Notes: generated by a model from the sequence alone, not told the origin. A stretch of 64,000 bases of DNA from Leptothermofonsia sichuanensis E412 (GCF_019891175.1 NZ_CP072600.1:5084001-5148000), one strand, 5' to 3'; counted from the stretch's first letter, positions 8,627 through 18,547 are shown. A program made the numbers and translations.

Positions 8627-11281
8627 ATGGTTCCCACCTCCATACCCATCAGGCTTTTAATCAGCATTGCAGGACTTCCCTTGCTGGCAGGTACGGGGCT
8701 GGCACAGGAACTCCGACCCTTCGCTTCCAGTCTTCCGGTTCCAGGTCATCCAGCTCAAATCCTGCTGCAATCGGCGACTCCGTCTACTGCATCCCAGGAG
8801 CGCGTCCATCAGGGGCAGGTGCTTTACGAGGCAGGACGGTATGCAGACGCTGTTCAGCTTTTGCAGCAAGCCGTTCAGGACTATCGATCCCAGGCAGATG
8901 ATCTCAGACAGGCGGCCACCTTGAGTAACCTTTCACTGGCGTACCAGCAGCTTGGTGCCTGGGAAAAAGCTCGGCAGGCCGTGGAAACGAGTCTGTCATT
9001 GCTGGGGGGGCAACTGGCAACGGGCGATCGCCAGCAGATGTCGGTGATGGCCCAAACCCTGGATATTCAGGGACGACTGCAACTGGAAACGGGGCAGGCA
9101 GAGCAGGCGTTAGCGACCTGGCAACAGTCAACCGCCCTTTATGCTAGAGCGGGAGACTGGGCAGGGGAAGTGCGGAGTCGTCTTAACCAGGCGCAAGCCT
9201 GGCAGGCAATGGGATTCTATCGCCGATTGCTGGATAAACTGACGGAACTCAGGCAGAGTTTGCATCCCCAGCCTGACTCCCTGGTGAAAGCGGTGAGTTT
9301 GCGATCGCTGGGGAATGCGCTGCAACTGATTGGTGATCTGGAGCAGTCTCGCCAGGTCCTGGAACAAAGTCTGAGCCTCTCCCGTAAACTGCAATCTACC
9401 GCTGAAGAGAGTGCAGCGCTGTTTAGCCTGGGTAATACTGCCCGCGCCCAACAGGAGATGGAGTCAGCGATCGCCTTTTATCGACAGGCTGCCCAACGCT
9501 CTCCTTCCCCCCTCTTGCAGGCACAAGCCCACTTGAACTGGCTCAGTCTGTTAGTGCAGTCAAATCGACGAACAGAGGCAGAGGCCCTGCTGCCCCAGAC
9601 AATGACATTGGTTGCAGCCCTGCCTCCCAGCCGTTCTGCCATCTATGCCCGGATCAGTCTGGCAGACACGATGACCAGACTCTGGAGCCAGGAAGCAGAT
9701 TCAACCCGGAATGGAAATTCAACCCGGAACTATGAGCAGGTGGCAACATTCCTTGCAGCAACCGTGCGGCAGGCACAGCATTTGGGCGATCGCCGGGCGG
9801 AGTCCTTTGTCCTGGGTAACTTAGGTGGCTTGTATGAGCAAACCCGCCAGTGGGCAGAGGCACAACGATTGACAGAACAAGCTTTGCTGCTGGCGCAATC
9901 CGTGAATGCGGGGGATATTTCCTATCGCTGGCAGTGGCAACTTGGGCGTTTACTGAAGCACCAGGGGAATATTCCTGGGGCTACCGCTGCTTACGAGGCG
10001 GCCATCAACACACTCCAGTCCCTTCGCAGTGATCTGGTGGCTGTTAACCGGGATGTGCAGTTTACCTTTCGGGACAGCATTGAACCCGTCTATCGCCAGA
10101 CAGTAGAACTGCTATTGTCCTCCAATCAGGGAAACCCAGGGGAAGCGACGTTAGACAGAGTCCGGCGCTTAATTGAATCCCTCCAACTGGCTGAATTGGA
10201 TAATTTCTTCCGGGAAGCCTGCCTGAATGCCCGGTCCGTTGTACTGGATCAGGTGGTGGATCAGGATAATCCGACAGCGGCTGTCTTTTATCCCATCCTG
10301 CTGGAGAGCCAGTTAGCCGTTATCCTTAAAATTCCCCGCCAACCCCTGCGCTATTATGCGGTTCCCCTACCCCAGGCAACGGTAGAAGATACCCTGGCTC
10401 AGTTACAACAGGCGATGAAAGAACCAGATGCCGCCCTGAAGCTGCGATCGCTCTCCCAACAGGTCTATCGCTGGCTGATTCAGCCGGTCGAAACGGATCT
10501 GCAACGAAGTAAGGTGGACACCTTAGTCTTTGTCCAGGATGGGCTGCTGCGTAACATTCCAATGGCGGCACTGTTTGATGGCCATCAATACCTGGTTGAA
10601 AAGTATGCCGTTGCCCTCAGCCCTGGACTGCAACTCCTGGCCCCTCAACCCCTGGTGCGGACAAAACTGACTGCCCTCACTGCCGGGTTGACCCAACCCC
10701 CCCCTGCCTATTCCCAATTTGCCCCCCTACCAGAGGTCAGAGCAGAACTGAACCTGATTGAGCAGACCGGGATCAACACCACAACCCTTCTGGATCAGGC
10801 ATTCACCAGTAAAGCCCTGGAGCAACAGATCAGTGCACTCCCGTTTCAGATTGTCCATCTGGCAACCCACGGTCAGTTCAGTTCTCAGGCAAAGGACACC
10901 TACATCCTGGCAGCAGATGGACCCATCCAGGTCAGCCAGTTTGATGGACTGCTGCGGAAGCGTAGCCAGTCTGCCTCAGAGGCAATTGAATTATTGGTTC
11001 TGAGTGCCTGTCAGACGGCTGCTGGCGATAATCGAGCAACGCTGGGATTGGCCGGTATTGCCATCAAAGCCGGTGCCCGCAGTACAGTGGCATCTCTCTG
11101 GCATATCGACGATCGCTCCACCGCAATCTTTATTGGCGAATTTTACCGCGAACTGGCAACTGCAAACGTCACCAAGGTCGAAGCCCTGCGCCGCGCTCAA
11201 CTGGTGCTGTTAAAGGATTATCCCCAATACAGCCGCCCCAGCTACTGGGCACCCTATGTGCTCATCGGCAACTGGCTGTAG
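8627..11281 (+). CDS. Secreted TPR-CHAT domain protein
   Basis: An 884-residue protein with a signal peptide (residues 1-26, hydrophobic core then GTGLAQE). About ten TPR-like helical repeats follow (roughly 55-470), then a C-terminal CHAT domain (about 590-884). CHAT is a caspase-like fold: the catalytic pair is visible as His748 in HLATHGQ and Cys795 in LSACQTAAG, followed by the usual GLAGIAIKAGA..V..LW.IDD pattern. TPRs probably bind a partner that controls proteolysis. Export would place it in the periplasm or outside the cell, unlike the cytosolic CHAT proteases of defence systems. ATG 8627 follows AAGGGGG. Downstream on the same strand is a short frame that looks like a decayed DUF928 gene, the usual CHAT companion in cyanobacteria. 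Substrate unknown. Confidence 0.9.
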   Translation: MVPTSIPIRLLISIAGLPLLAGTGLAQELRPFASSLPVPGHPAQILLQSATPSTASQERVHQGQVLYEAGRYADAVQLLQQAVQDYRSQADDLRQAATLSNLSLAYQQLGAWEKARQAVETSLSLLGGQLATGDRQQMSVMAQTLDIQGRLQLETGQAEQALATWQQSTALYARAGDWAGEVRSRLNQAQAWQAMGFYRRLLDKLTELRQSLHPQPDSLVKAVSLRSLGNALQLIGDLEQSRQVLEQSLSLSRKLQSTAEESAALFSLGNTARAQQEMESAIAFYRQAAQRSPSPLLQAQAHLNWLSLLVQSNRRTEAEALLPQTMTLVAALPPSRSAIYARISLADTMTRLWSQEADSTRNGNSTRNYEQVATFLAATVRQAQHLGDRRAESFVLGNLGGLYEQTRQWAEAQRLTEQALLLAQSVNAGDISYRWQWQLGRLLKHQGNIPGATAAYEAAINTLQSLRSDLVAVNRDVQFTFRDSIEPVYRQTVELLLSSNQGNPGEATLDRVRRLIESLQLAELDNFFREACLNARSVVLDQVVDQDNPTAAVFYPILLESQLAVILKIPRQPLRYYAVPLPQATVEDTLAQLQQAMKEPDAALKLRSLSQQVYRWLIQPVETDLQRSKVDTLVFVQDGLLRNIPMAALFDGHQYLVEKYAVALSPGLQLLAPQPLVRTKLTALTAGLTQPPPAYSQFAPLPEVRAELNLIEQTGINTTTLLDQAFTSKALEQQISALPFQIVHLATHGQFSSQAKDTYILAADGPIQVSQFDGLLRKRSQSASEAIELLVLSACQTAAGDNRATLGLAGIAIKAGARSTVASLWHIDDRSTAIFIGEFYRELATANVTKVEALRRAQLVLLKDYPQYSRPSYWAPYVLIGNWL

Positions 11282-11444
11282 CAGGGGACAGGGGAAAGGA
11301 GACATCTATACCCCGTCCCCTGCCCCATGCCATAAATCCTCTGGGGAGTACTCCGAGATTATGCGGAATTTCACTTGTAAGGACTTGTAAAGTCTGCGTA
11401 ATTTCCCCGATCTGGGACAGATAAATCCATAGATGAGTGGCACC

Positions 11445-11503
11445 GAATTAAGTCAGATGCGATCGCTCAGATCTCCAACTTCTCGAAGAAGTTGGAGATC
11501 TTT
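11445..11503. repeat. 59-bp hairpin repeat, copy 1
   Basis: It contains perfect 15-bp arms (AGATCTCCAACTTCT and complement) around CGA, preceded by a HIP1 octamer. It matches 27310-27368 at 57 of 59 bases, with weaker similarity continuing about 30 bases upstream. It lies between the TPR-CHAT gene and the DUF928 remnant. Confidence 0.85.
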
Positions 11504-11578
11504 AACCCCTTACGTCAGTGCCATTCATCCATAGATACTTCCCATGACTATCTGCCCCCTATTGAGAGGAATAAAATT

Positions 11579-11820
11579 GTGTGCTCTAAAACGATTGCCC
11601 TATCTATCAGAGATATTTTCGCCCTGGCCTTTACGTTTGTTCTGATGCTTCCAATTCAGAATCCTGGAGTTCCATCCCCAGGCAAAGGAGTGTCCATCGA
11701 ACGGAATAGGCCAGCGGTCATAGCCCCTGCCAGAGAGAATCACCAGGATTACCTGGTTGCCCAGTCCCGTAAGGGCATTCCCAGAGCCGGGTTGGGGGTG
11801 GTACGCGCTACACGGCCTGA
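11579..11820 (+). pseudogene. Probable remnant of a DUF928 gene
   Basis: A GTG at 11579, 8 bases after GAGAGGA, starts a frame with a basic N-terminus and a hydrophobic segment (FALAFTFVLMLPIQ), i.e. a likely signal peptide. Then comes QSRKGIP. From about 11782 the frame that continues the family pattern is shifted: it reads SRVGGGTRYTA and stops at 11820. DUF928 proteins typically carry a G-x-P-..-R-x-GGG-(S/T)R stretch just after the signal peptide, so I read this as the 5' piece of a DUF928 gene with a frameshift and a lost 3' part. It follows the TPR-CHAT gene on the same strand, matching the CHAT/DUF928 pairing at 27.4-30.7 kb. The unshifted frame runs to 11947, overlapping the hydrolase gene, and could instead encode a small unrelated secreted protein. 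Confidence 0.4.
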
Positions 11821-11846
11821 TACTGGTAGCAACCACCGTTACCGGG

Positions 11847-12740
11847 TTAACAAAACCCAGTCAAAATCCAGTCCTGGATTAACTGGTTCACCTGATCTGG
11901 AATTTCATCATGGGGACAGTGCCCTGCCCGCAAATAGTACTCAGTGAGGTTTGGATGATAGCGGCGAAACCTGGCACCCCGCTCTCTGGCATTAATCCAG
12001 GGGTCTGCTTCTCCCCACAGCATCAGGAGCGGGCAATTCAATTGTTTCAGTAATACGTCTACCTTGTCCCCCTGGGGAGTGCGAAACACTGAGGCAAACA
12101 CTCTGGCTGCTCCTGGATCGCAGGAGGGGCGATAGACATCCTCAACCAGTTGCTCAGTCACCGCGCTCTGGTCAAGGTAAACCTGCTCCAGCGTCCGACG
12201 AATGACCGATTTTTGTCGGATGTATTGAAATAGCAAAAAACTTGCCCAATCCTGGCGAAAAAGCGTTTGCACAAACTTACCCATCACCTCTCGTACCGGG
12301 TCGGGTCGGGTCGTACCCTGGATGTCAGTAAAGGGTCCAGCGCTATTAATTAAAACGATGCCTGCGGCGGATTGAGGGCGTTGAGCCGCAACACACAGGG
12401 CCGCATACCCCCCCAGAGAGTTACCGGCCAGCACGGCTGGCTGACCAATGACCTGTTCAATAAAGTCATGCAGTTGATCTCGCCAGAGGTTGCCGCTGTA
12501 CTGCCAGTCAGGTTTTGCTGATCGCCCAAATCCCAACAGGTCGATCGCCCACACCTCGAATGTCTGACTCAGCCCGGCAATATTTTTACGCCAGTGGTCT
12601 GTGGAAGCTCCAAACCCGTGAATTAACAGTAGCGGCGGTCGCTGGAGGTGTTGTTTGCCAGCCCTGACGTAATAAATTGGCTGCTGCCGCCACTGCCAGT
12701 ACTGACCCGGAACCGGGGCAACGGTCGAAACTACCTGCAT
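11847..12740 (-). CDS. Alpha/beta-fold hydrolase
   Basis: A 297-residue soluble alpha/beta hydrolase. The oxyanion region HGFGAS is at residues 41-46 and the nucleophile elbow GNSLGG places the catalytic serine at residue 108. The acid is probably the Asp in GEADPW and the base is the His in AGHCPHDE near the C-terminus, so the triad is intact. The lid region (about 135-215) is helical. In cyanobacteria and chloroplasts close relatives are often annotated as haloalkane dehalogenase-like or pheophytinase-like hydrolases; the substrate is not decidable here. Single-gene unit, convergent with the CHAT/DUF928-remnant locus and divergent from panC-cmk. Confidence 0.88.
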   Translation of the reverse strand: MQVVSTVAPVPGQYWQWRQQPIYYVRAGKQHLQRPPLLLIHGFGASTDHWRKNIAGLSQTFEVWAIDLLGFGRSAKPDWQYSGNLWRDQLHDFIEQVIGQPAVLAGNSLGGYAALCVAAQRPQSAAGIVLINSAGPFTDIQGTTRPDPVREVMGKFVQTLFRQDWASFLLFQYIRQKSVIRRTLEQVYLDQSAVTEQLVEDVYRPSCDPGAARVFASVFRTPQGDKVDVLLKQLNCPLLMLWGEADPWINARERGARFRRYHPNLTEYYLRAGHCPHDEIPDQVNQLIQDWILTGFC

Positions 12741-13009
12741 AGACTTCTCAAGATGTCAAATCACCTCTGTTATTTTAACCTGATGGCATGGGCTTTCCGG
12801 GCTATGACAAAGCTAATAATAGTGCCGGATAGCAGTACATCAAACGATGGTGACGGGTGGCATTAAATCTTATGGTTTCAGTAAATCTCAGCCACTCTCC
12901 GGGATTTGGAATTTAGACTATGGACTGTGGACTCTGTTAAAGATAAAGTTTTTCAGGCGGAGGCATCGACTACGACAGCCTTGACCTGATGCTACTTTTG
13001 GGGGTTGCG

Positions 13010-14743
13010 GTGCGCCTGTTTACTACGATCGCAGGATTACGATGTTATCTAGACTTACACCGACCGGGTAATTTTCTGGCAGAGGGGGCTGCACAGTATG
13101 CAGCATCTCCAATTGGAGCTGTTCCAGATGTAGGGTTAGTTCCCACAATGGGCGCACTCCATGCGGGACATCTGAGTCTGATTCAACGGGCACGGCGAGA
13201 AAACAAAATTGTGGTTGTCAGCATCTTTGTGAATCCCCTCCAGTTTGGACCCCATGAAGACTTGCAGCGATATCCGCGATCGCTGGAACGCGATCGATTA
13301 CTTTGTGAGGAAGCTGGCGTTGATGTCCTGTTTGTCCCAGATCCAGAGGAAATGGGAATTGCAGGCAGCATGGAGCAGTCCAGAGGCAGCAACCCGGCAA
13401 CGGAGCCAGCAACCACAAAGCTTGACCTTCTGACCCAGGTGGTTCCACCCGCTGCCATGACTTCTATTCTCTGTGGTCAGAGTCGGATCAATCACTTTCA
13501 GGGGGTGGCAACTATCGTCACAAAACTGCTGAACCTGGTACAGCCCAACCGGGCTTATTTCGGGCGCAAGGACGCCCAACAACTCGTGATTATTCAACAA
13601 ATGGTGAAAGACTTAAACATGCCTGTAGAAATCATTCCCTGTACAACGGTAAGAGAGGAAAGTGGACTGGCGATGAGTTCCCGAAATCAATATTTGTCAG
13701 AGGTGGAACGAGAACAGGCAGGTGCCCTTTATCGGGGGCTGAAACAGGCAGAGCAGGCATTTCAGTCTGGGGAGCGCTCCAGCGTTGCCCTGATCAGCAC
13801 CGTTAAGGCTGAGTTGGAGACGGTGCCTGCGATCGCCCCTGAATACATTGAACTTGTCCACCCCACTACCCTGGCACCTCTGGAAACAGTAGAAGAGGCG
13901 GGACTGCTGGCGATCGCAGCCCGGCTCGGCACCACCCGTCTGATTGACAATATTCTGCTTTGCAACCGTCAACCGATTGTGGCGATCGATGGTCCGGCTG
14001 GGGCTGGAAAGTCTACCGTTGCCCGTAAGGTCGCTGAGACACTTCACCTCCTCTACCTGGACACTGGAGCAATGTATCGCGCCCTCACCTGGCTGGTATT
14101 GCAATCTGGTGTTGCCATTAACGACGAACCCGCCGTCGCAGAACTGGTCAGCCAGTGCCAGATTGAGGTCAGAAGCGAGGAAGCCGGTGTAAGGAGTGAA
14201 GGGATCAGAGAGATCGAGGCTGGTTTTCAGTCCGCATCCGATACCCACTCCTCTGCACCCACTTCCCCTCCCCCGCGCCCTACCCTCCAGATCCTCATCA
14301 ATGGTCAGGAGGTGACTCAGGAGATTCGCAGCCTGGAAGTGACCTCCCAGGTTTCTGTGATCGCAGCCCAGCCTGCGGTGCGAGAAGAACTGGTCAAACA
14401 GCAGCGCCGTTATGGCAAAAATGGCGGCATTGTGATTGAAGGGCGTGATATTGGAACGCACGTCTTTCCCGATGCTGAAGTCAAAATTTATCTGACGGCC
14501 TCTGTACAGGAACGTGCCCGCCGTCGGCAACAGGATTTGAAAACCCAGGGCAAGGACGAAATTAGCCTGGATCTGCTTGAGCAGGCAATTTACGAGCGCG
14601 ATCGCAAAGACAGTACCCGTGCCCTGGCACCGCTACGGAAGGCCGCAGATGCCATTGAGATCCAGAGCGACCACCTGACGATTGACGAGGTGGTTGACCG
14701 GATTGTTCAGATCTATCAGGAACGCTCCAGGTTGGGTAAGTAA
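13010..14743 (+). CDS. panC/cmk: Bifunctional pantothenate synthetase / cytidylate kinase
   Basis: A fused enzyme typical of cyanobacteria. Residues 1-~315 are PanC, which joins pantoate and beta-alanine using ATP; the nucleotide motif PTMGALHAGH is at about 45-54 and SSRNQYLS follows. Residues ~325-577 are CMP kinase, with the P-loop GPAGAGKST at about 328 and EGRDIGTHVFPDA later. I chose the GTG at 13010, which gives the usual N-terminus (M)RLFTTIAGLRCYLD; an ATG 21 bases upstream is also in frame. Two family-atypical low-complexity insertions occur: about 15 residues in PanC before LTQVVPP, and about 40 Ser/Pro/Glu-rich residues in the kinase (14168-14290), whose DNA resembles the window's intergenic simple-sequence tracts. 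It overlaps comF convergently by 28 bases. Confidence 0.95.
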   Translation: MRLFTTIAGLRCYLDLHRPGNFLAEGAAQYAASPIGAVPDVGLVPTMGALHAGHLSLIQRARRENKIVVVSIFVNPLQFGPHEDLQRYPRSLERDRLLCEEAGVDVLFVPDPEEMGIAGSMEQSRGSNPATEPATTKLDLLTQVVPPAAMTSILCGQSRINHFQGVATIVTKLLNLVQPNRAYFGRKDAQQLVIIQQMVKDLNMPVEIIPCTTVREESGLAMSSRNQYLSEVEREQAGALYRGLKQAEQAFQSGERSSVALISTVKAELETVPAIAPEYIELVHPTTLAPLETVEEAGLLAIAARLGTTRLIDNILLCNRQPIVAIDGPAGAGKSTVARKVAETLHLLYLDTGAMYRALTWLVLQSGVAINDEPAVAELVSQCQIEVRSEEAGVRSEGIREIEAGFQSASDTHSSAPTSPPPRPTLQILINGQEVTQEIRSLEVTSQVSVIAAQPAVREELVKQQRRYGKNGGIVIEGRDIGTHVFPDAEVKIYLTASVQERARRRQQDLKTQGKDEISLDLLEQAIYERDRKDSTRALAPLRKAADAIEIQSDHLTIDEVVDRIVQIYQERSRLGK

Positions 14744-15405
14744 CTCATTGTCCTCGCTACAACCGCTACACCATAAACACGGATGCCATGTTGCCTCAGG
14801 GTTTGAGCAGCAGAGCGGGCAGTCGCTCCAGTGGTGTAAATATCATCCAGCAAAAGAACGGGGCTGGCGGGTGGCTTTTTGCGGAAGGCGGGGCCAGGGG
14901 TGAAGGCATTTGCCAGATTCTGTTCCCGTTCAGCGGCAGAGAGGGTGAACTGGGCAGTGGTTGCCTGCGATCGCTCCAATCCCTGACGTTCCAGGGGCAA
15001 GCGAGAAAATTCACAAAAACTTTCGGCAAGCAAATCTGCCTGGTTAAATCCCCGTTGTTTTCGCTTGCTGACATGAATGGGAATCGGGACAACGGTTAAA
15101 CGACCGGGACGGGAATGGGAAAGCCAGGACTGTGCCAGCCAGTGAGCCAGTGGACGGGCAAGCTGGGGATTATTTTCATATTTGAGACAGGCGATCGCTC
15201 GCTTTAAGCTGCCACTGTAGCTGCCCCAGGCAAAGACCGGCAATGTTCCTGGCTGCCACTGCGCCGCAGGTGCCAACTGGCACCGGTGTAACCGCCGGGA
15301 ACAGTCCAGACAAAATGCCTGATTGGCTGAACGCTGGCACAGTGGACAGCAGGTTTTCAGAACCAGCCCTGTCAACTCACGTAGATGCCAACCCAAACGT
15401 CTCAT
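14716..15405 (-). CDS. comF: ComF-family phosphoribosyltransferase-like protein
   Basis: A 229-residue protein with an N-terminal zinc-ribbon-like segment (CPLCQRSANQAFCLDCSRRL, residues 20-39) and a C-terminal PRTase fold, including the family stretch KRKQRGFNQADLLAE and the PRPP loop LLLDDIYTTGAT. ComF proteins take part in DNA uptake in naturally competent bacteria, including cyanobacteria; the enzymatic reaction, if any, is not established. Start ATG at 15405. It converges on panC-cmk with overlapping 3' ends. A perfect 17-bp hairpin lies just upstream. Confidence 0.9.
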   Translation of the reverse strand: MRRLGWHLRELTGLVLKTCCPLCQRSANQAFCLDCSRRLHRCQLAPAAQWQPGTLPVFAWGSYSGSLKRAIACLKYENNPQLARPLAHWLAQSWLSHSRPGRLTVVPIPIHVSKRKQRGFNQADLLAESFCEFSRLPLERQGLERSQATTAQFTLSAAEREQNLANAFTPGPAFRKKPPASPVLLLDDIYTTGATARSAAQTLRQHGIRVYGVAVVARTMSYLPNLERS

Positions 15406-15441
15406 ATAACAGTCCTAAATCAGTTGTGAGAGTGAGAGGCT

Positions 15442-15478
15442 TTGTGAGAAAGGATTCCTGGGGAATCCTTTCTCACAA
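15442..15478. repeat. Perfect 17-bp inverted repeat
   Basis: TTGTGAGAAAGGATTCC and its exact complement surround a 3-base loop (TGG). It lies between divergent genes comF and the hybrid kinase, so it is not a terminator for either. A dispersed repeat or operator is possible. GTGAGAG units just upstream (15425-15436) look like partial copies of the arm. Confidence 0.7.
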
Positions 15479-15624
15479 TCCAGATAGGATCGCTACATAG
15501 CAGTCCTGAATCCATATAGGTTTTTCTTATCAACTATGCCAATCTATCCTGCTGGACAAATCCCATCCCCAACGGATTGTGCCCAACTGTAGACTGGAAA
15601 AAACATCCAGAGGAGTTGTCGTTA

Positions 15625-18510
15625 GTGCCATCCTGGAGCAACACCCGCTTTCCCCGTCTGTCTTACCAGGGGATACCCCACACGATCGCCAAGCTTGAGC
15701 ATTCTCGCTGGGTCCGTTATGGGGTTGCCGTTTTGGCAGTATTGCTGGGGTTAGTGCTGATGCTGCTGCTAAACCTCTGGGTGCCCATGAGCGGTTCGCC
15801 CTTCGTCATCTTTTTTGCGTCTGTGATGGCAAGTGCCTGGTATGGTGGCTTTGGTCCTGGCATCTTTGCCACTGCCCTGAGTACCATTGCCGCCAAATAT
15901 TTTTTTATTCCCTGGACTCAATCCTGGCAGATTGAAGATCCGGTTGACTATTGGCGTCTGATCAGTTTCATTCTGGTCTCCCTGCTGCTCTGTTCTCTCA
16001 GCGCAGCGCGGCGACGGTTAGTCAAAGCCCTGCAAATAGAGCGTGATCTGGTTGCAGCCGTTGTCAGTACTGCGGGTAATTTGATTGTGGTGCTGGATCG
16101 CCAGGGCAAAATTGTTGAATTTAACCAGGCGTGCGAACAGGCTACAGGCTATTCCTTCGAGGCTGTCCAGGGGAAGCACCCGTGGGATTTATTTCTGCCA
16201 GTTGAAGAGGTGGAGGCGGCTCAGGAAAATTTTCGCAAGTTGCGGGCAGGTATTTTCCCCAGTGAGTATGAGGGAACCTGGATGACCCAGACGGGAGATC
16301 GCCGCCGGATTGTCTGGTCCAACACCGTCCTGCTGGATGATAAGGGATTTGTCCGGTTTGTGATCAGTGCCGGGATTGATATCACAGAGCGTAAACAGGC
16401 AGAGAATCGGCTGCAAGAGGCTAACGAGGCATTGCAGACACTCATTCAGTCTTCTCCGCTGGCAATTGTGGTGCTGGATCGGGTGGGGCGGGTCAAATTA
16501 TGGAATCCAGGCGCAGAGCGGCTGTTTGGCTGGCATCAGGATGACGTGAAAGGGCAGGTGCTGCCAACGGTTTCCAGCGATCGCTGGCCTGAATTTCAAG
16601 AGAATCTGGCCTCCACGTTACGCGGAGCCGTGTTACACGGGCAGGAAACCTGCCACCAGCGGCGGGATGGCAGCCTGATTGAAATTGGGCTTTGGACAGC
16701 CGTACTGCGAGGGAGGAGCACTCAAGACGACAGTATTATGACGATCATGGCAGACTTGAGCGATCGCAAACGGGCAGAGGCCGCTCTAAAACTGAGCCAG
16801 GAACGTCTAACCAGTTTTTTTGAGGGAAATATCATTGGCATTATCTTTGGGCATCTTGATGGCAGGATTGAGCAGGCAAATGATGCCTTCCTCCAGATGA
16901 TTGGCTACGACCGCCAGGACGTGGAAACAGGACAGCTATCCTGGGTCGCCATTACTCCGCCTGAATACCAGGAATCCGATCAAAACTACATCGCTGAAGC
17001 CAGAGTCAGTGGTGCCTGCACGCCGTTCGAGAAGGAATACCTCCACAAGAACGGGAGCCGGGTTCCGGTTTTGCTAGGGTTTACGCTCTTAGGAGATGAT
17101 CGGCAGGAGTTTATTGCTTTCGTACTCGACCTGACAGAACGTAAACGGCTGGAGCATACCCTGCGGCGACAGGCAGAGGAACTGGCGGAAGCCAACCGGA
17201 TGAAAGATGAATTTCTGGCAGTGCTCTCCCACGAGTTACGGACTCCCCTCAATTCCATGCTGGGCTGGTCACGCCTGTTGCGCCTTCGTCAACTGGATAG
17301 TGAAATGACCGCCCGGGCACTGGAAACGATTGAACGCAACGCTCGCCTGCAAGCCCAGTTGATTGAAGATATTTTGGATGTCTCCAAATTGATTCGGGGC
17401 AAACTGCGACTACAACCCCGCCTGATCGAGTTGGAACCTGTGATCGCCGCTGCCATTGATGCGATGCGTCCGGCAGCCGAAGCAAAGGAGATTGAGATCA
17501 GGTGCCACCTCAACTCTGAACCGGGCAGGTTATTAGGAGACCCGGATCGCTTGCAGCAGGTATTTTGGAATTTGCTATCAAACGCAATTAAATTTACCCC
17601 CGAAGGTGGCCAGGTTGAAATCTGGTTATCGAAGGTGAAGGGCTATGGGGCAGCGGAAGGTAGCAGCCACAGCCATGTCCCCGTGGAGTATGCCCAGGTT
17701 CAGGTGATTGATTCTGGAAAAGGCATTAGCGCCGATTTTCTGCCGTTCGTATTTGACCGCTTCCGGCAGGCAGATTCCTCCATTACCCGTGCCGATGGAG
17801 GACTGGGATTGGGCCTGGCGATTGTCCGTCATCTGGTTGAATTACACGGCGGTAGCGTCCGGGCGGATAGTCCGGGGCTGGGGCAGGGAGCCACATTTAC
17901 CGTCAGACTTCCCCTGCTGGGCGATCGCCAGCCCGACCTGGCAGGCATCATGCCTGATAGAAGAAATCCAGGCAATAATCACCCTGTCCAGGGGCAGCCA
18001 GCATCTGTCAGATTGAATGCCACTCTGGTAGCCGACGCAGGCAGGTCCAACCCTTTACCGCTGGGACAAATCTCCTCAGACCTGTTAACCGGTTTGCACA
18101 TTTTGCTGGTAGACGACGAAGCCGATGCCCGCGACTTCTTAAAAGCTGCCCTGGAACAGTACGGGGCAACCATCATTGTTGCCGCATCAGCCGCCGAGGC
18201 ATTGAGTCTGCTCATGCCTGCATCAGAAGGTACTTCACCAGAGTTCTGGAAGCCAGATGTTTTGGTCAGTGATATTGCCATGCCCCACGAAGATGGCTAT
18301 TCCTTCATCCGCAAGCTCCGTCACTGGGAGACAGGGCAGGGCACCTTTACCCCTGCCCTGGCACTCACCGCCTATGCCCGCCGGGAAGACTATGACAGGG
18401 CATTGCAGGAGGGATTTCAAATGTACTTATCCAAACCGATTGAACCAACTGCCCTGGTCACGGCCATTTTGGAACTGGCAGGACGGACGGGCGGGCGGGG
18501 TGAGGGGTGA
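15625..18510 (+). CDS. Membrane-anchored hybrid sensor histidine kinase (DUF4118-PAS-PAS-PAS-HisKA-HATPase-REC)
   Basis: About 961 residues. The N-terminus has four hydrophobic segments (about 30-140) of the KdpD/DUF4118 type. Three PAS domains follow (about 155-265, 275-385, 395-510), each ending in a DLSDRKRAE- or DITERKQAE-like coil. The HisKA box SHELRTPLN places the phospho-acceptor His at residue 536; N, G1 and G2 boxes of the ATPase follow (LLSNAIKF, DSGKGI, GLGLGLAIV). The C-terminal receiver domain has the acceptor Asp at residue 883 (LVSDIAMP) and the conserved Lys in YLSKPIEP. I chose GTG 15625 because AGAGGAG sits 9 bases upstream; a TTG at 15577 also opens the frame. Ligand and target are unknown; no partner regulator is adjacent. 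Confidence 0.92.
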   Translation: MPSWSNTRFPRLSYQGIPHTIAKLEHSRWVRYGVAVLAVLLGLVLMLLLNLWVPMSGSPFVIFFASVMASAWYGGFGPGIFATALSTIAAKYFFIPWTQSWQIEDPVDYWRLISFILVSLLLCSLSAARRRLVKALQIERDLVAAVVSTAGNLIVVLDRQGKIVEFNQACEQATGYSFEAVQGKHPWDLFLPVEEVEAAQENFRKLRAGIFPSEYEGTWMTQTGDRRRIVWSNTVLLDDKGFVRFVISAGIDITERKQAENRLQEANEALQTLIQSSPLAIVVLDRVGRVKLWNPGAERLFGWHQDDVKGQVLPTVSSDRWPEFQENLASTLRGAVLHGQETCHQRRDGSLIEIGLWTAVLRGRSTQDDSIMTIMADLSDRKRAEAALKLSQERLTSFFEGNIIGIIFGHLDGRIEQANDAFLQMIGYDRQDVETGQLSWVAITPPEYQESDQNYIAEARVSGACTPFEKEYLHKNGSRVPVLLGFTLLGDDRQEFIAFVLDLTERKRLEHTLRRQAEELAEANRMKDEFLAVLSHELRTPLNSMLGWSRLLRLRQLDSEMTARALETIERNARLQAQLIEDILDVSKLIRGKLRLQPRLIELEPVIAAAIDAMRPAAEAKEIEIRCHLNSEPGRLLGDPDRLQQVFWNLLSNAIKFTPEGGQVEIWLSKVKGYGAAEGSSHSHVPVEYAQVQVIDSGKGISADFLPFVFDRFRQADSSITRADGGLGLGLAIVRHLVELHGGSVRADSPGLGQGATFTVRLPLLGDRQPDLAGIMPDRRNPGNNHPVQGQPASVRLNATLVADAGRSNPLPLGQISSDLLTGLHILLVDDEADARDFLKAALEQYGATIIVAASAAEALSLLMPASEGTSPEFWKPDVLVSDIAMPHEDGYSFIRKLRHWETGQGTFTPALALTAYARREDYDRALQEGFQMYLSKPIEPTALVTAILELAGRTGGRGEG

Positions 18511-18547
18511 TGAGTGAGGAGTGAGGAGAGGGGTTGTTAGTTATCCC

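Noticed and set aside
11492-11578. Upstream ATG for the DUF928-remnant frame
   Set aside because: It lies inside the 59-bp hairpin repeat; the GTG at 11579 has the ribosome site.
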